Shown in pieces: positions 23,712 to 33,273 of a DNA stretch of 36,323 bases. The stretch spans positions 1-36,323 of the forward strand of contig LLCB01000443.1 in the NCBI GenBank assembly GCA_001414345.1. The letters are read 5' to 3'. The stretch's first letter is position 1; each line of letters opens with the position of its first letter. The notes below the pieces were generated by a model. That model searched no databases. It saw nothing but the letters and a program-made list of their open reading frames with translations, and was not told the origin of the DNA. The DNA comes from Hymenoscyphus infarciens (lineage: Eukaryota; Ascomycota; Leotiomycetes; Helotiales; Helotiaceae). Both the position numbers and the translations under genes were made by a program.

Positions 23712-23790
23712 AACTCTTATATATAGATACTTTAACTTTCTTATAGTTAGAAAAGGTCTATTTTAGTCTTTTCTTTTATATTAGAACTTA
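23712..23790 (+). repeat. Dispersed degenerate repeat, copy 2
   Basis: Matches copy 1 (20255-20330) from cttatatatag through tttagtctttt to tatattagaac, with scattered substitutions. Confidence 0.45.
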
Positions 23791-24363
23791 TATTATAAAA
23801 AACCTTAAAATACTAGATATATTATTAGTATATTTAATATATCTAGTATATCTAGTATACTTAAGTTTTAAGTATACTATTATAATACTAGTTATAATAG
23901 CGGTAATAACTAGTATACTTTATACTTAATATATTAAGTATACTAGATATACTAGAAATACTAAAAGTATCTATAGTTATTATATTTATACTATTTATAC
24001 GTTTCTATCTATTTATATATCTACTTACTTCTCTATATATCTCTACTTATATACTCTATCTATATAAGAGATATTTTATAAAGTAAACTTTAGCTTAATC
24101 GCTTAATTTATTACTTACTTTTTTAATCTATTATAGTTCTAAAAAGCTAGATAGTATCTAAAGAGATAGAAGACTAGCTATATAATTATATAATTCTAAG
24201 ACTTAGAAAGAGTATTAGACTTAGAAATACTAGTATTAGAAGTTAGATAATAAGCTAGCCTTAGTAATTATAGATTAGATAGTATAGTATTAGTTAGTAG
24301 ATTAGCTTTAGTATTTCTAGTATCTACTATAAGTATATAAATTTAACTAAATCTAAGCTTTAG

Positions 24364-25090
24364 AAAAGCTAGTTATACTAGTTATAACTGGCTCTTTTAA
24401 GAGTTATATAACTCGGTTAGAGTACTATAACTTAGTATAGTTTAGAAAGATATAATAAATATATAAAGTATATAATAGAAGAACCGACGTAGTTATAGAA
24501 TAATAGCTAGAGCTATTATAGCTACGATATAGCTATATAGATACTTAGTTAGCTAGAGCTTAGTTAAGAAGTATTATTAGTCTATTAAAGTTTAAAAAGT
24601 CTTAATACTATATATGCTTTATTTATTTATTTATAAATCTTATATTTATTAGTCTTTTAAAAGCGAAAAGTATTAACTTATTAGTCTATTAATATCTAAA
24701 AAGTATAAATAATATATATACTATACTTATTACTATAGCTCTTATAGATTTATTAGTTTATTAAAGTCTAAAAAGTATTTATAATATATATATTTTATTT
24801 ATTTATATAATTCTTTTAGACTTATTAGTATATTAAAAAGTAAAGTTAACTTACTAGATATTTTATCTCTATTATTACTAGTCTTTATCTTATACTATAG
24901 TCTATTTAGAAAGCTTATATCTATATAGCTCTTATATTATATCTTTATTCTTAGAGTTTCTTATTTTAAACTCTTAAGCTATTTTATCTATTACTACTAT
25001 ATAATATATTAAACTACGTTGATTTATAATACTCTAACTAAGTTATATAACTTATAGAAGAGTAGGTTATAGCTAGTATAACTAGCTCTC
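24364..25090. repeat. Inverted repeat pair, about 60-base arms
   Basis: The left arm (24364-24425) and right arm (25031-25090) are reverse complements with scattered mismatches; both contain agttatataactt/cggttagagta-type sequence. The roughly 600-base interior is AT-rich and has no gene. Possibly the termini of a degraded DNA transposon or two copies inserted in opposite orientation. Confidence 0.5.
24575..24845. repeat. Degenerate tandem repeat, three to four units of 70-100 bases
   Basis: The units begin with ttattagtctattaa-type sequence (about 24575, 24678, 24749, and a partial one at 24820), followed by a (t)ctaaaaagta string and an atatatat run. Confidence 0.45.
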
Positions 25091-25654
25091 TTCAAACTTA
25101 GACTCGGTTATATTTATATACTTATAATACTAGTATTAGAGATTAGATAGTAAGTTAGCTTTAGTACTAAGTATATTAAAGCTAAATAGTAGCTACTTTA
25201 GTACTATATACTAGTATATCTAGTTTACCTAGTATAAAGCTATTCTACTAGTATATAAAATCTTTTTATAATATAGTCTTTATATATATTATTCTATTAA
25301 ATATACTCTTATATATCTCTTCTATAGAAGTGTAAGTTTTATCTTCTTATATAATAGAGTTATTAGAATATACTTATATTACTAGTATTATTATTATTAG
25401 TTACTAAAAAGAGAGGAGAAGTTATAAAGCTTTAAAAGAGAAATATATTTTAATAGAGTAGAAAAATTCTATATAAAGGTTCTAATTAGTCTAACGTCTA
25501 CTTATTAAGTAGAATCTTAAAAGTACTATTATAGAATTATTATCTATAATTAGATTTATATTATTTTTAATATATATTACTATAATCGCACGAAATATAT
25601 ACTACTATAGAAGAGGTATATAGGAGTGCGTTTAGTAGAATAATATATAAAAAC

Positions 25655-25727
25655 TAGGCTCTAATATAGAAGAAAAGGAAAAAATATCTCTCTTCTATAC
25701 CGAGTATAAACCTCTATATATAAGAGG
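25655..25727 (-). repeat. Dispersed degenerate repeat, copy 3 (inverted)
   Basis: The reverse complement reads cctcttatatatag to ctatattagagccta as in copy 1 (20255-20330), with a divergent middle. Confidence 0.45.
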
Positions 25728-26724
25728 TTAGAGATTACTAAGTTCTAATAATAATAATAACTAAGCTTTTCCTAATATAGCTAATAAAATAATAAGAGGT
25801 TTAAAGCTAAATATATAAGGCTTTAAAGCTAAATATATAATATCTAAACCTTAATTCTTTTAGTACCTTCTATTATATAAGTATTAGATTAATTATAAAT
25901 CTTAGCTCTAAGGTATTAGAGATATTAGTAGGTATTAGAGGTATTAGCAGTTTTACGAATACTAGTAATTTAGGCTAGCGTATTATTATATTCTCTCTTC
26001 TTAAAAAAGACTTGTCTCTACTTTATATAAAATTAGGCTTTAGTATAATATATTTACTATAAGTATTCTTAATCTCTTATAACTTATAATTATACCTCTC
26101 TTTATTAACTTTTAATAATGCTTTTTAAATCTTATTCTAGCTTTATCTTTTATCTCTATCTCTATTAATACTATAAGTATTAAGGTATATATAGAGGAAC
26201 CTAAGACTAAAGCTTCTTATAGTACTAAAGTAGCTATATTTATAGATCTTATACTAAAGGATAGCTTCTAGCTCTTTATACTCTTCTTATATAAGAAACT
26301 TTTAATATTAAAAGCCTATCTTAAATTATAACCTTTAAAGCTTCTAAGGCTTAATTATAAAGCTCTTATAATTTAATATATATACTATACTTAAATTAGA
26401 TAATCTTATATCTTTAAAAAGATATACTACTTATATATATAAGATAAGAGTAGTCTTACTTTTTTTATACTAGTAAAGGTTTTATCTTATATTAATTTAG
26501 AGCTTAAGAGTAGTATTAAAGATATTAATATTATACTTACTTTTAAGAATATTATATATCTCTTAAATAAGGACTTCCTTTTAGTATAACTCCTCTATAA
26601 ATACCTTATATAGCTTTAAATTAATAAACTAATATAGTATATTTAAGCTTTTATTATATACTTAAAATCGCTCTTTTTATACTTTCTACTATACTTAAAA
26701 TTCTAAGATTATTATACTATAATA

Positions 26725-27130
26725 CTACTACTAAGGATATTATACTTTAATAGATATCTAAAGCTACTACTAGAGCTTATTCTCTTTCTTCTTCTATTAT
26801 TATTAGTACTCGAATTCGAGAAGAGAGAAGAAGTATATATAGTAGTAGAATAGCACTTTTAAAGAAAGGAATAATATAGAGTAGTATTAAAAGAAAAGAG
26901 CAACTAATTCGATTTATCTTAAGAGGTTCTACTACTAAGGATATTATACTTTAATAGATACCTAGAGCTACTACTAGAGCTTATTCTCTTCTTTCTTCTA
27001 TTATTATTAGTACTTGAATTAGAGGAGAGAGAGAGAGTATATATAATAGTAAGATAGCACTTTTAAAAGAAGAAATAATAAGATAGAGAGTAGTATTTAA
27101 AGGAAAGAGTAATATAAGAGAGTTAGTATA
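26725..27130. repeat. Two tandem copies of a 204-base unit
   Basis: Both copies start ctactactaaggatattata (26725 and 26929) and keep the order: gagcttattctctt, attattattagtact, a purine-rich gaga stretch, atagcactttta, gagagtagtatt-like sequence. Differences are substitutions and small indels. No coding frame. Confidence 0.6.
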
Positions 27131-27461
27131 TAAGATAAGTATACTTTTTAGCTTATAAAATAAATAGTACTAACTCTAATTAGGAAATTAGTATATAATC
27201 GAGAAAAGTAGTTAAAAGTACTTAAATAATCTTAAATTAAGATTATTTAAGCTTTTAAAATAAGCTAATTACTTTAATATTAAGTGATCTAGAGTAATTA
27301 GTTTAAAAAAGGCCTAGTTTTAAGATATAATTTAAGAACTTATTATAGTAATAAAAGTCGATTTATATAGTCTTTTTATATTATATATATATATCTCTTA
27401 CTATAATATGTTTTAATTTAGTGTTTAATACCTTTTACGATTATTTATTAATTATATAACT

Positions 27462-27503
27462 TTTACGATTTACGATTTACGATTTGCGATTTACGATTTG
27501 CGA
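27462..27503. repeat. Six tandem 7-base units at the edge of the AT-rich tract
   Basis: The unit is ttt(a/g)cga: four copies of tttacga and two of tttgcga, in the order a, a, a, g, a, g, followed by tttagtcg. Right after it the base composition becomes normal, so the array marks the isochore boundary. Confidence 0.85.
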
Positions 27504-27828
27504 TTTAGTCGTCGTTTCCGACTTTTGGTATATACAGGACGCCCTACTTACACCTAAGCAACCTCGACAGATCTCAAAAAAATAGGACATAATTGCTGGT
27601 TTTCATTCCGATAGAAATTCTTCGACAATCCATCACGGCTGTCACCAAAACGTCTTCACCCAGATAGGAAGATTTAGAACAAAATCAATTCTAAGCTAAT
27701 AAACAATTCAGATTCTCAGAATTGAGACCGGGGAGTGGCTATTAATAAATGTTTATGTAGAGATGCAAGTAAAACTAGAAACTCAATGCTCCGCAAATTA
27801 TCACAACTAATATTACATCGAAATCTTT

Positions 27829-28623
27829 TCACTCGTCCGTTAATCCGTTGCACTTGAACAGGAAAGAATCTCCAGAATCCTTACGTTTGCGGGTCTTCGT
27901 GATCTTTTTGGTGGCTTTCAACTTCTCTTGCAGAAGTTCAGGCTCATCTTGCGAAACCTTGGGCTTCTCCTGGAACTCCTTTCCCCACTGCTGAACCATC
28001 CCACCATCGCACTTATTCTTGCCGCATCTTTCAAGTTTGTCGATAACTTGTTCACCAACGACTTCACACTTGTCGCACACCTTTATTAATTTCTGTTCAG
28101 CGGTATTACCCCTCGGCGCAGTACATGGGTCTCCATTTCCGTCTAAATCCCCGCAGAAAACCACCATTTTTCCCTTGCACCTCTCTTCTTCTTCCTCTTC
28201 TTCTTCCTCTTCTTCTTCCTCTTCTTCTTCCTCTTCTTCTTCCTCTTCTTCTTCCTCTTCTTCTTCCTCTTCTTCTTCGCTACTCCTGCGAAAGTCGCCA
28301 AGGAGTTCTGAACCCTTTCCCGAGTCACGATAGCCACACCCGTTGCAAATACGAACCCTATGCTTTGTAGGGGGCTGCAAAGTATTGTTGCAACATGTTG
28401 GCCAGATGATGTAGGGGGAAAATTGCCCGAAGTGCAAAGCCTTGAAGCATTGCTTGCAACTCCAATATTTTTCTGGCGTGTAGCCTGGCGAAGTTGTGGT
28501 CATCGTAGATTGGGGTTCTGGAACCCCTTGAGACGACGATAACTCATATGTCTTTCTTCTTGGTAATGCATTACCTTCTCTTGGCAGGTGGAACCCGATA
28601 GCTTGGGTCTTTTTGTCGTTCAT
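27829..28623 (-). CDS. Zinc-ribbon-like protein with poly-glutamate tract (subfamily 1, member B)
   Basis: Single exon, ATG at 28623, 264 aa; no known family recognised. Residues 1-50 are polar. The first cysteine module (53-98) is YWSCKQC (56, 59), CC (77, 78), then RICNGCGY (93, 96), clearly homologous to the 99-aa protein at 21004-21303. Then come exactly 32 consecutive Glu (116-147) encoded by 28183-28278. A second cysteine-rich module follows (about 148-215: CKG, VFCGD, DPC, KVCDKC, ERCGKNKC), ending DGGMVQQWGK. The C-terminus is Lys-rich with a basic TKKITKTRKRKD stretch that could act as a nuclear signal. There is no signal peptide. An acidic tract beside zinc ribbons and a basic tail would suit a nuclear or nucleic-acid-associated protein, but this is inference. 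The promoter is shared in sequence with member A. Confidence 0.7.
   Translation of the reverse strand: MNDKKTQAIGFHLPREGNALPRRKTYELSSSQGVPEPQSTMTTTSPGYTPEKYWSCKQCFKALHFGQFSPYIIWPTCCNNTLQPPTKHRVRICNGCGYRDSGKGSELLGDFRRSSEEEEEEEEEEEEEEEEEEEEEEEEEEEEEEEERCKGKMVVFCGDLDGNGDPCTAPRGNTAEQKLIKVCDKCEVVGEQVIDKLERCGKNKCDGGMVQQWGKEFQEKPKVSQDEPELLQEKLKATKKITKTRKRKDSGDSFLFKCNGLTDE
28183..28278 (-). repeat. Coding microsatellite, 96 bases of GAA/GAG
   Basis: On the plus strand it is a nearly perfect 12-base period ttcttcttcctc. On the coding strand it gives 32 Glu without interruption. The regular order of GAA and GAG codons shows recent expansion by slippage or unequal exchange. Frames on the other strand here (poly-Ser or poly-Leu) are shadows. 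Confidence 0.9.
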
Positions 28624-28754
28624 TTTCTGGGTTCTTGTAGCTAGCTCAAGTTCAAGTAATGGTGTACTTATGCGTTCAATAAATGCAAAAGATGATGTGT
28701 AAGTTTCTTGATGTTTTATTAAAATGAAAAACGTTTTAGTGCCAGGAAAAAGGG

Positions 28755-28827
28755 CTTTTTATACTTTTTCAGGAAGCTGAGGCTGTGAATAACATGGTGT
28801 TATTTCCCAAATGCGATGTTATTCACA
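28755..28827 (-). promoter_or_regulatory. Promoter of member B: TATA box and inverted pair
   Basis: The minus strand has TATAAAAAG (28755-28763), about 130 bases before the ATG. An inverted pair, tgtgaataac (28784-28793) and gttattcaca (28818-28827), lies upstream with a 24-base spacer. Between TATA and the first arm, the plus-strand sequence (cttttt-caggaagctgaggc) parallels that of member A (ctttt-ctagaagcttagat). Confidence 0.6.
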
Positions 28828-29101
28828 ATCTGTTTTTTTTTTCGTTGTTTTGGAAAAGCATGGAAGCCTCAGTACGCCGCCAGAAGTCTAGACAGGTGAA
28901 GACCTAATAAATGTCCCCCGCTCACGTGCGGAACAAAGTCGGTGTTAATTTCAGCGCTTTGCGTTGCCGTTCAATTATTCTTTTGCTACAGTAACATAGC
29001 TAGCCTCCATTTGCAACACAATCCCGAGAACAAGTCCATACTTGACACTGCTTCAGCAACACCCCGGACCTCAATAACTGTAGAATTTTATGTTGGTAAC
29101 A

Positions 29102-29611
29102 TCATGTAGGCCAAACTGACTCCATCAAATTAACTTTAGTCTCGAAACCCTTCCAAACATCTTCCCAAACCGGAACCATCCATCCCCCACATATAGGCGG
29201 ATTCTTTCCTGGCGCAGGTTGCAGACATGAAAGCTCGGGACTATTAGCTGCTACTTTTTCACGATAATTACAACCAGCTACCGCACACTGATAAAGTGCC
29301 ATCTTATCGTAATTCTCAGGCGGGTTTATCTTCTTGGTGTTGCATTGGGGACATCGTGGTTTGTCAGCGTATTTTAGGCGGCAGAGCATAGCGTCACATT
29401 TGGAGTTTGGACATTTCCAGTAGTTTTTGTTGCTGTCCAGTTCCTTTTGGGATTCCACTTTTGGCACGGCGGGTGAGGTTTGTGAGCGTATCGGTGGTTT
29501 GATGCGTGCGCTTGCCAAATCTTTGCTGGTGATACTTCTGGTTGGGGGATGTATGACAGATATCTCTGGTCTCTGGTCTTTTGGGCTTGACAAAGTGAGT
29601 TCTTCATTCAT
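29102..29611 (-). CDS. Zinc-ribbon-like protein (subfamily 2, member C)
   Basis: Single exon, ATG at 29611, 169 aa, stop TGA. Residues 1-62 are Ser/Pro/Lys-rich and probably disordered. From there: NYWKCPNSKC (Cys67, Cys72), Cys77, RCPQC (87, 90), PPENYDKMALYQC (109), CNYREK (114), Cys129 and CGGWMVPVWED (141). The order C-x4-C, C-x2-C, C-x4-C-x-Y, C, C-x2-WM is shared with the genes at 30019 and 31156, and suggests two or three zinc-binding knuckles. No signal peptide. Not recognised as a named family. It is close to its paralogues and on the same strand, so tandem duplication is likely. Confidence 0.7.
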   Translation of the reverse strand: MNEELTLSSPKDQRPEISVIHPPTRSITSKDLASARIKPPIRSQTSPAVPKVESQKELDSNKNYWKCPNSKCDAMLCRLKYADKPRCPQCNTKKINPPENYDKMALYQCAVAGCNYREKVAANSPELSCLQPAPGKNPPICGGWMVPVWEDVWKGFETKVNLMESVWPT

Positions 29612-30018
29612 GGTTTCGGTGTTACTGTGGAATTATTTGGCCACAGAATTCTCTTGTAGAGGATGAAGACGGGCTGGTGCAAGGGGACCCCATCATAATT
29701 AGTTTTTAGTGGGTGGTTGTGAATCATTTACAAAATTTATATCCCTACCTCTCATTCATACAATCTGCATTCATTCATTGTTGTCCTGAACCATAAGCAT
29801 TCCTATTAGACCCTGTCGAATTTTGGAAGAGAATGCACTGCGGGTTATTGCTAAGCGAGAATATTGACCATTCACAGCCAGCACAATGTTCACTTCAACA
29901 GCTGTATGATGGCAAATCTCTTTGCGGGGGAGCAAAACATCATAACTTGGAGACTCAAGCACCACAAGTATGGTTGTATTTGAGTTATGTATATATCCCA
30001 CTTTTTTCCAACTTTAAC
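29612..30018. other. Intergenic between members C and D
   Basis: Contains the upstream region of member C. A single tgtgaatca near 29717 recalls half of the inverted pair seen before members A and B, followed by an AT-rich aaatttata stretch that could serve as TATA. No gene supported. Confidence 0.4.
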
Positions 30019-30372
30019 CTACTCTCGTCCCTTGAAAGTAAAATCCCGAGTTCGAAAGTCCTTCATGTTATCTTCCCAAACTGCAATCATCCACTCTCCG
30101 CATTGCAAGCATCTATATTCCTTTGGGGTATTTGCAATCTTCTCCTGATATCGACAAGTGGGCTTTTTCACGCATTCGAATAGGGCCCATTTAACGTAAT
30201 TCTTTGGTGGTATGATATTTCGATCACCACAACGAGGGCAGCGTGGTCTTTGGGTAAATGGGAGACGAGGGCCTTGCCAACGACATCTTGGGTTTAAACA
30301 TGACCATCCAGTTTCAATCTCCACGACCTGAGATGCAGATTGTGCAGTTGCTTCTGTGGTTGAGGAAGCCAT
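30019..30372 (-). CDS. Zinc-ribbon-like protein (subfamily 2, member D)
   Basis: 117 aa from the first ATG in the frame (30372-30370). The frame stays open 67 codons upstream but has no ATG there. Motifs: GWSCLNPRC (Cys25, Cys30), RCPRC (45, 48), PPKNYVKWALFEC (67), CRYQEK (73), YRCLQC (88, 91) and GEWMIAVWED. It is very close to member C over about 95 residues and lacks the long N-terminal tail. No signal peptide. Function unknown; zinc binding is inferred from cysteine spacing. Confidence 0.7.
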   Translation of the reverse strand: MASSTTEATAQSASQVVEIETGWSCLNPRCRWQGPRLPFTQRPRCPRCGDRNIIPPKNYVKWALFECVKKPTCRYQEKIANTPKEYRCLQCGEWMIAVWEDNMKDFRTRDFTFKGRE

Positions 30373-30572
30373 TGAACGAGCTAGGAGGTCAGCGTAATAG
30401 TAAGATTTTGAGTCTGACCAGCTGGCGGATGCCGTTCTTCTTGGACTTTTGTTTTTTCGCCACGATTTGGTAGTGAGAAGTTGTCTTGGCTTCGGATATC
30501 GTTTCTCATCTCTAGGATGTGTGTATAGTTTTATATTTACGGAACGGTAGACAAAAGGACAGGAGCGTGGCA

Positions 30573-30583
30573 ATTTATATATA
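30573..30583 (-). promoter_or_regulatory. TATA-like box of member D
   Basis: The minus strand reads TATATATAAAT about 200 bases before the ATG chosen for member D, similar to the distance in member A. This also supports starting at 30372 rather than farther upstream. Confidence 0.45.
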
Positions 30584-31155
30584 CATTCCCCAAAGTTTAT
30601 CTAAAGTTATTAATGTATGTGAAGTCAAAGTCTTCGTTTGTTGTTCATAACTAGTCACAAAGCATTACTACTGTTCGTGATTCTGAGTCAACTTATTCCC
30701 ATGAGTGGATATACTCTTGTACTAACTCACATGATCTTTCAGCTTGTCGGATTTTGATTGGGCTTGACCCTTTGCAAAAAAAAAACGCTCATCAAATAAT
30801 TGGGAGAGGGTCAGTAATGTGTTACTGGAGGGTTTTCTGGAGTCAAAATTCAAAGTATCTTGGGGCGAAACAAATCACTTCAAGTAGTGATTTAAAATCA
30901 TTATTTGAGTAAAGCTTTTGATTATTGTGCTATTCTGGATGACATTCGTTGCAGTGCAGAAAGTAAGGGTACCAGCCCTGTGTTTGTGTGATCCGGTTGC
31001 GTGCCAGCTCAGAAACATTCAAAAGTGGTGGGGAATTGCATTGTACTTTTTTTCGTAGCACAGAGCGATGATAGAAGGTCTGTGTAGGGGCTCTCTCAGA
31101 TTCGTTGTTGTGCAGAAGTTGTAGGAAGGATGTGTTACCCCTAGCAAGATGTGCT
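30584..31155. other. Intergenic between members D and E
   Basis: Normal base composition without a supported gene. I looked on the minus strand for cysteine-pair relics of the zinc-ribbon family and saw none. Confidence 0.5.
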
Positions 31156-31762
31156 CTAGATGAAGTTGTTATTGAACGGCGCCTTACTGTTATCGAACTT
31201 CAACAAATTAGCATTCGTTTTCCTCATTGAACTGGTTCTTGGGTGCTGCGAGTAAGCATGCAGATTGCTTGCTCCCAAATATTAAGTAGAAGAGTTTTAG
31301 AAAGAAAACAAAGTGGAAGCTTGCTTACTGGTGGAACCATCCAACCAAAGCAGACTTTATTGTTGCCAAGTCTCTCCCGACCTTGGCAGCGGTACTCCTT
31401 CTTTCCATGTGGAACCTTCACAGTATAATCGCAACCGTTGTTCTTGAGCTCACACTCCTATGCCCGGGATATCAGAGTCAGTTTACTTCTTTGAGAAAGT
31501 TTCAACAGTCAAGGTTGTCTCAGGAGCAAAGAAGAGTATCTCCTTACTCCCGAAACGACTATAATAGGGAAAAGTGCTCCGAGAATCTGGGACTCACCAA
31601 GGTAACCCAGGAGTTATAGTTGAGAGGCTGGCGCATTTTTTGGCCGCAACATTGAGGATCCTTGCAGAAGGGGAGAGGTCCTGTCAATTTTTTTCCACAA
31701 CCAGCGTTGCAGACCCAAGCGTCTGGTTGTTTGCCGGGCTGAGCTGGAGAACCGGATGACAT
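31156..31762 (-). CDS. Zinc-ribbon-like protein, spliced (subfamily 2, member E)
   Basis: ATG at 31762. Exon 1 (31762-31598) gives 55 aa with AWVCNAGC (Cys18, Cys22), CC (38, 39) and LNYNSWVTL. The donor GTGAGT follows, and exon 2 (31457-31329) adds ECELKNNGCDY (57, 64), EYRC (79) and CFGWMVPP (91), which restores the order seen in members C and D. A good donor (GTAAGC) follows at once. Exon 3 may be 31245-31156 (29 residues, ending NNNFI), giving 127 aa. Without that last splice the frame runs on to 31224 and includes IWEQ, which recalls VWED of the paralogues, so the C-terminus is uncertain. It is the only member with clear introns. No signal peptide. Function unknown. Confidence 0.6.
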
Positions 31763-33273
31763 TGTGGTGTTTATGTTTTGACTTTGGCATGAAACGGAGA
31801 AGGAAGTTAGGGCAACAGTAAGGAGTACTGTGTACTAAGGTTATGTTAGTGCGGGTGTCGGAAGCTTTCTGGTTTAATTGAAAGTATCAAAGCGAAGCGT
31901 GTAAGTTTGTAAGTTTGGTTCGTAAGACAGGATGGGAAAGGAGGTCAGAAGGTTTCTGATATAGCCCTTGCCACGCAAGAGCACTGCCACTTATAAGACG
32001 GGAATAGTTACTGTTTGGAACAACTGTTTACTCCAATTTCATCTTTTGCCGAGTATTCACCCTTTCATTTGTAGCAGAATAGATAACATTGCGTAATGGC
32101 TTAACCATAAGACTTGTTGCAGGTTACAGGCTAGATAATGGACATGTTAGTGAAGTGAGACTGAAACTTGATAGGTGAGTGAACTAGAATAGCCAAATAT
32201 AATCTGTATTGCCGCCAAGATGTCTTCCTCTCAATTTATTACACCCTGACGGTCATATTATCAATAGTTTGGCATTTTCGAAAACATATTCTGCTAGTTG
32301 AAAGTAGAAACTTGAGCATGCCACTATTCATTCCCAAGCCTGTGATGGGTTTTGTCAAACTTCCCAAATAATTTTATAAGTAGACAGTTGATCTGAGAGT
32401 CAGAATTGATTTTATTGTTCCTGTTATGTAAGTGGAATTAAAGAATGAGCTTTTTTCCTCTCATGAAAGATTAGTAGAAACCGTTCTTGAGAAGTGACTC
32501 AACCGTTCTAGGTTAACCCAGAACTGCCAGGGGTTTGAGAAACTTCGAGATGCTAACTTCGTTGTATAAGGAGTAAAGTCTAGGCGGAAAAAAGAAAATA
32601 TGTACAGAAGCGAAAAGAGAAAGGGCATATACTCGTTGACTTAAATTATGATCTTACTCTCTCCTTCCCTAAGGCCAGGGAACCTAGAGGGAAAATGAAG
32701 GTGTAAATGGGGGAGCTTTGGGAGACCATCTATGATGACTGAGACTTTATAGACGGGAAAGGAGGGGTATGGTGGTGGTGTATCGTTCCTTAACGGAGGC
32801 TCTATTCGCATTCTTTTCTCCCACTTGCATTGCCTCTAATGCACAGTGCTCAAAAACTACATTTCAAACAGAAGGAACCCGCAAATGAAATGATTAGCGA
32901 CCCCAAGACAAACCCTCTAACTTGCTACACGTACAACTCAAGCAATAAAAATCGCAAGAATATATTTAAAGTACGATGTAATAGAGAAATGACTATTTTC
33001 GTTTTCTGGAGGAGTTTTATATTACATTACTGTGTAGCTTTTATGTTGTATAGTACGTAAGATGACGTACTGCTTTAGTGTTCCGACGTAATAGACACCG
33101 CGAGGTAGCCTTACTTATTCTCTGTTGAGTAAGCTTAGGGTTACCTACTAAGAGTTATATAACGAGAAGATAGGAGTAATAATGAAGTAGCCCCTTTGTT
33201 GTTGTTTCTTCTTAGTATGATAAAACTTTGTCTATTTAATTACTACTAATATTTCTCGTGTTTTGTGAGAAGT
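31763..33273. other. Intergenic, no supported gene
   Basis: The first 250 bases should contain the promoter of member E (a cttataag string lies near 31990). The rest has only short, non-conserved open frames, for example one of 76 codons at 32830-33060. No RNA gene was recognised. Confidence 0.5.

Larger units (their letters stand above)
21840..27461. other. Long AT-rich, RIP-like isochore with repeat debris
   Basis: About 5.6 kb of TpA-rich sequence with no acceptable open frame on either strand. Identifiable debris is listed separately: a MITE-like element, a 50-base and a 204-base tandem duplication, an inverted pair and dispersed repeats. The base texture and transition-type differences between copies fit repeat-induced point mutation of old transposons. 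I see no intact transposase, reverse transcriptase or LTR. Confidence 0.75.

Noticed and set aside
19400..27500. Intact transposon genes in the AT-rich tract
   Set aside because: No frame of useful length and no integrase, transposase or reverse transcriptase motif on either strand; only termini and repeats can be seen.
28019..28370. Poly-serine and poly-leucine frames on the plus strand
   Set aside because: They are the reverse reading of the GAA/GAG microsatellite in the zinc-ribbon gene; the other strand has the homology.
30373..30573. N-terminal extension of member D by 67 codons
   Set aside because: The upstream frame begins at TTG and contains no ATG, and a TATA-like box lies at its far end, so it is more likely the 5' UTR.
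21004..31762. Secreted effector interpretation of the cysteine-rich proteins
   Set aside because: None of the five has a hydrophobic N-terminal signal sequence; the cysteines occur as metal-knuckle pairs rather than spread disulfide patterns.
32830..33060. 76-codon open frame on the plus strand
   Set aside because: Low-complexity composition, no motif, no paralogue in the window, and no promoter or splice support.
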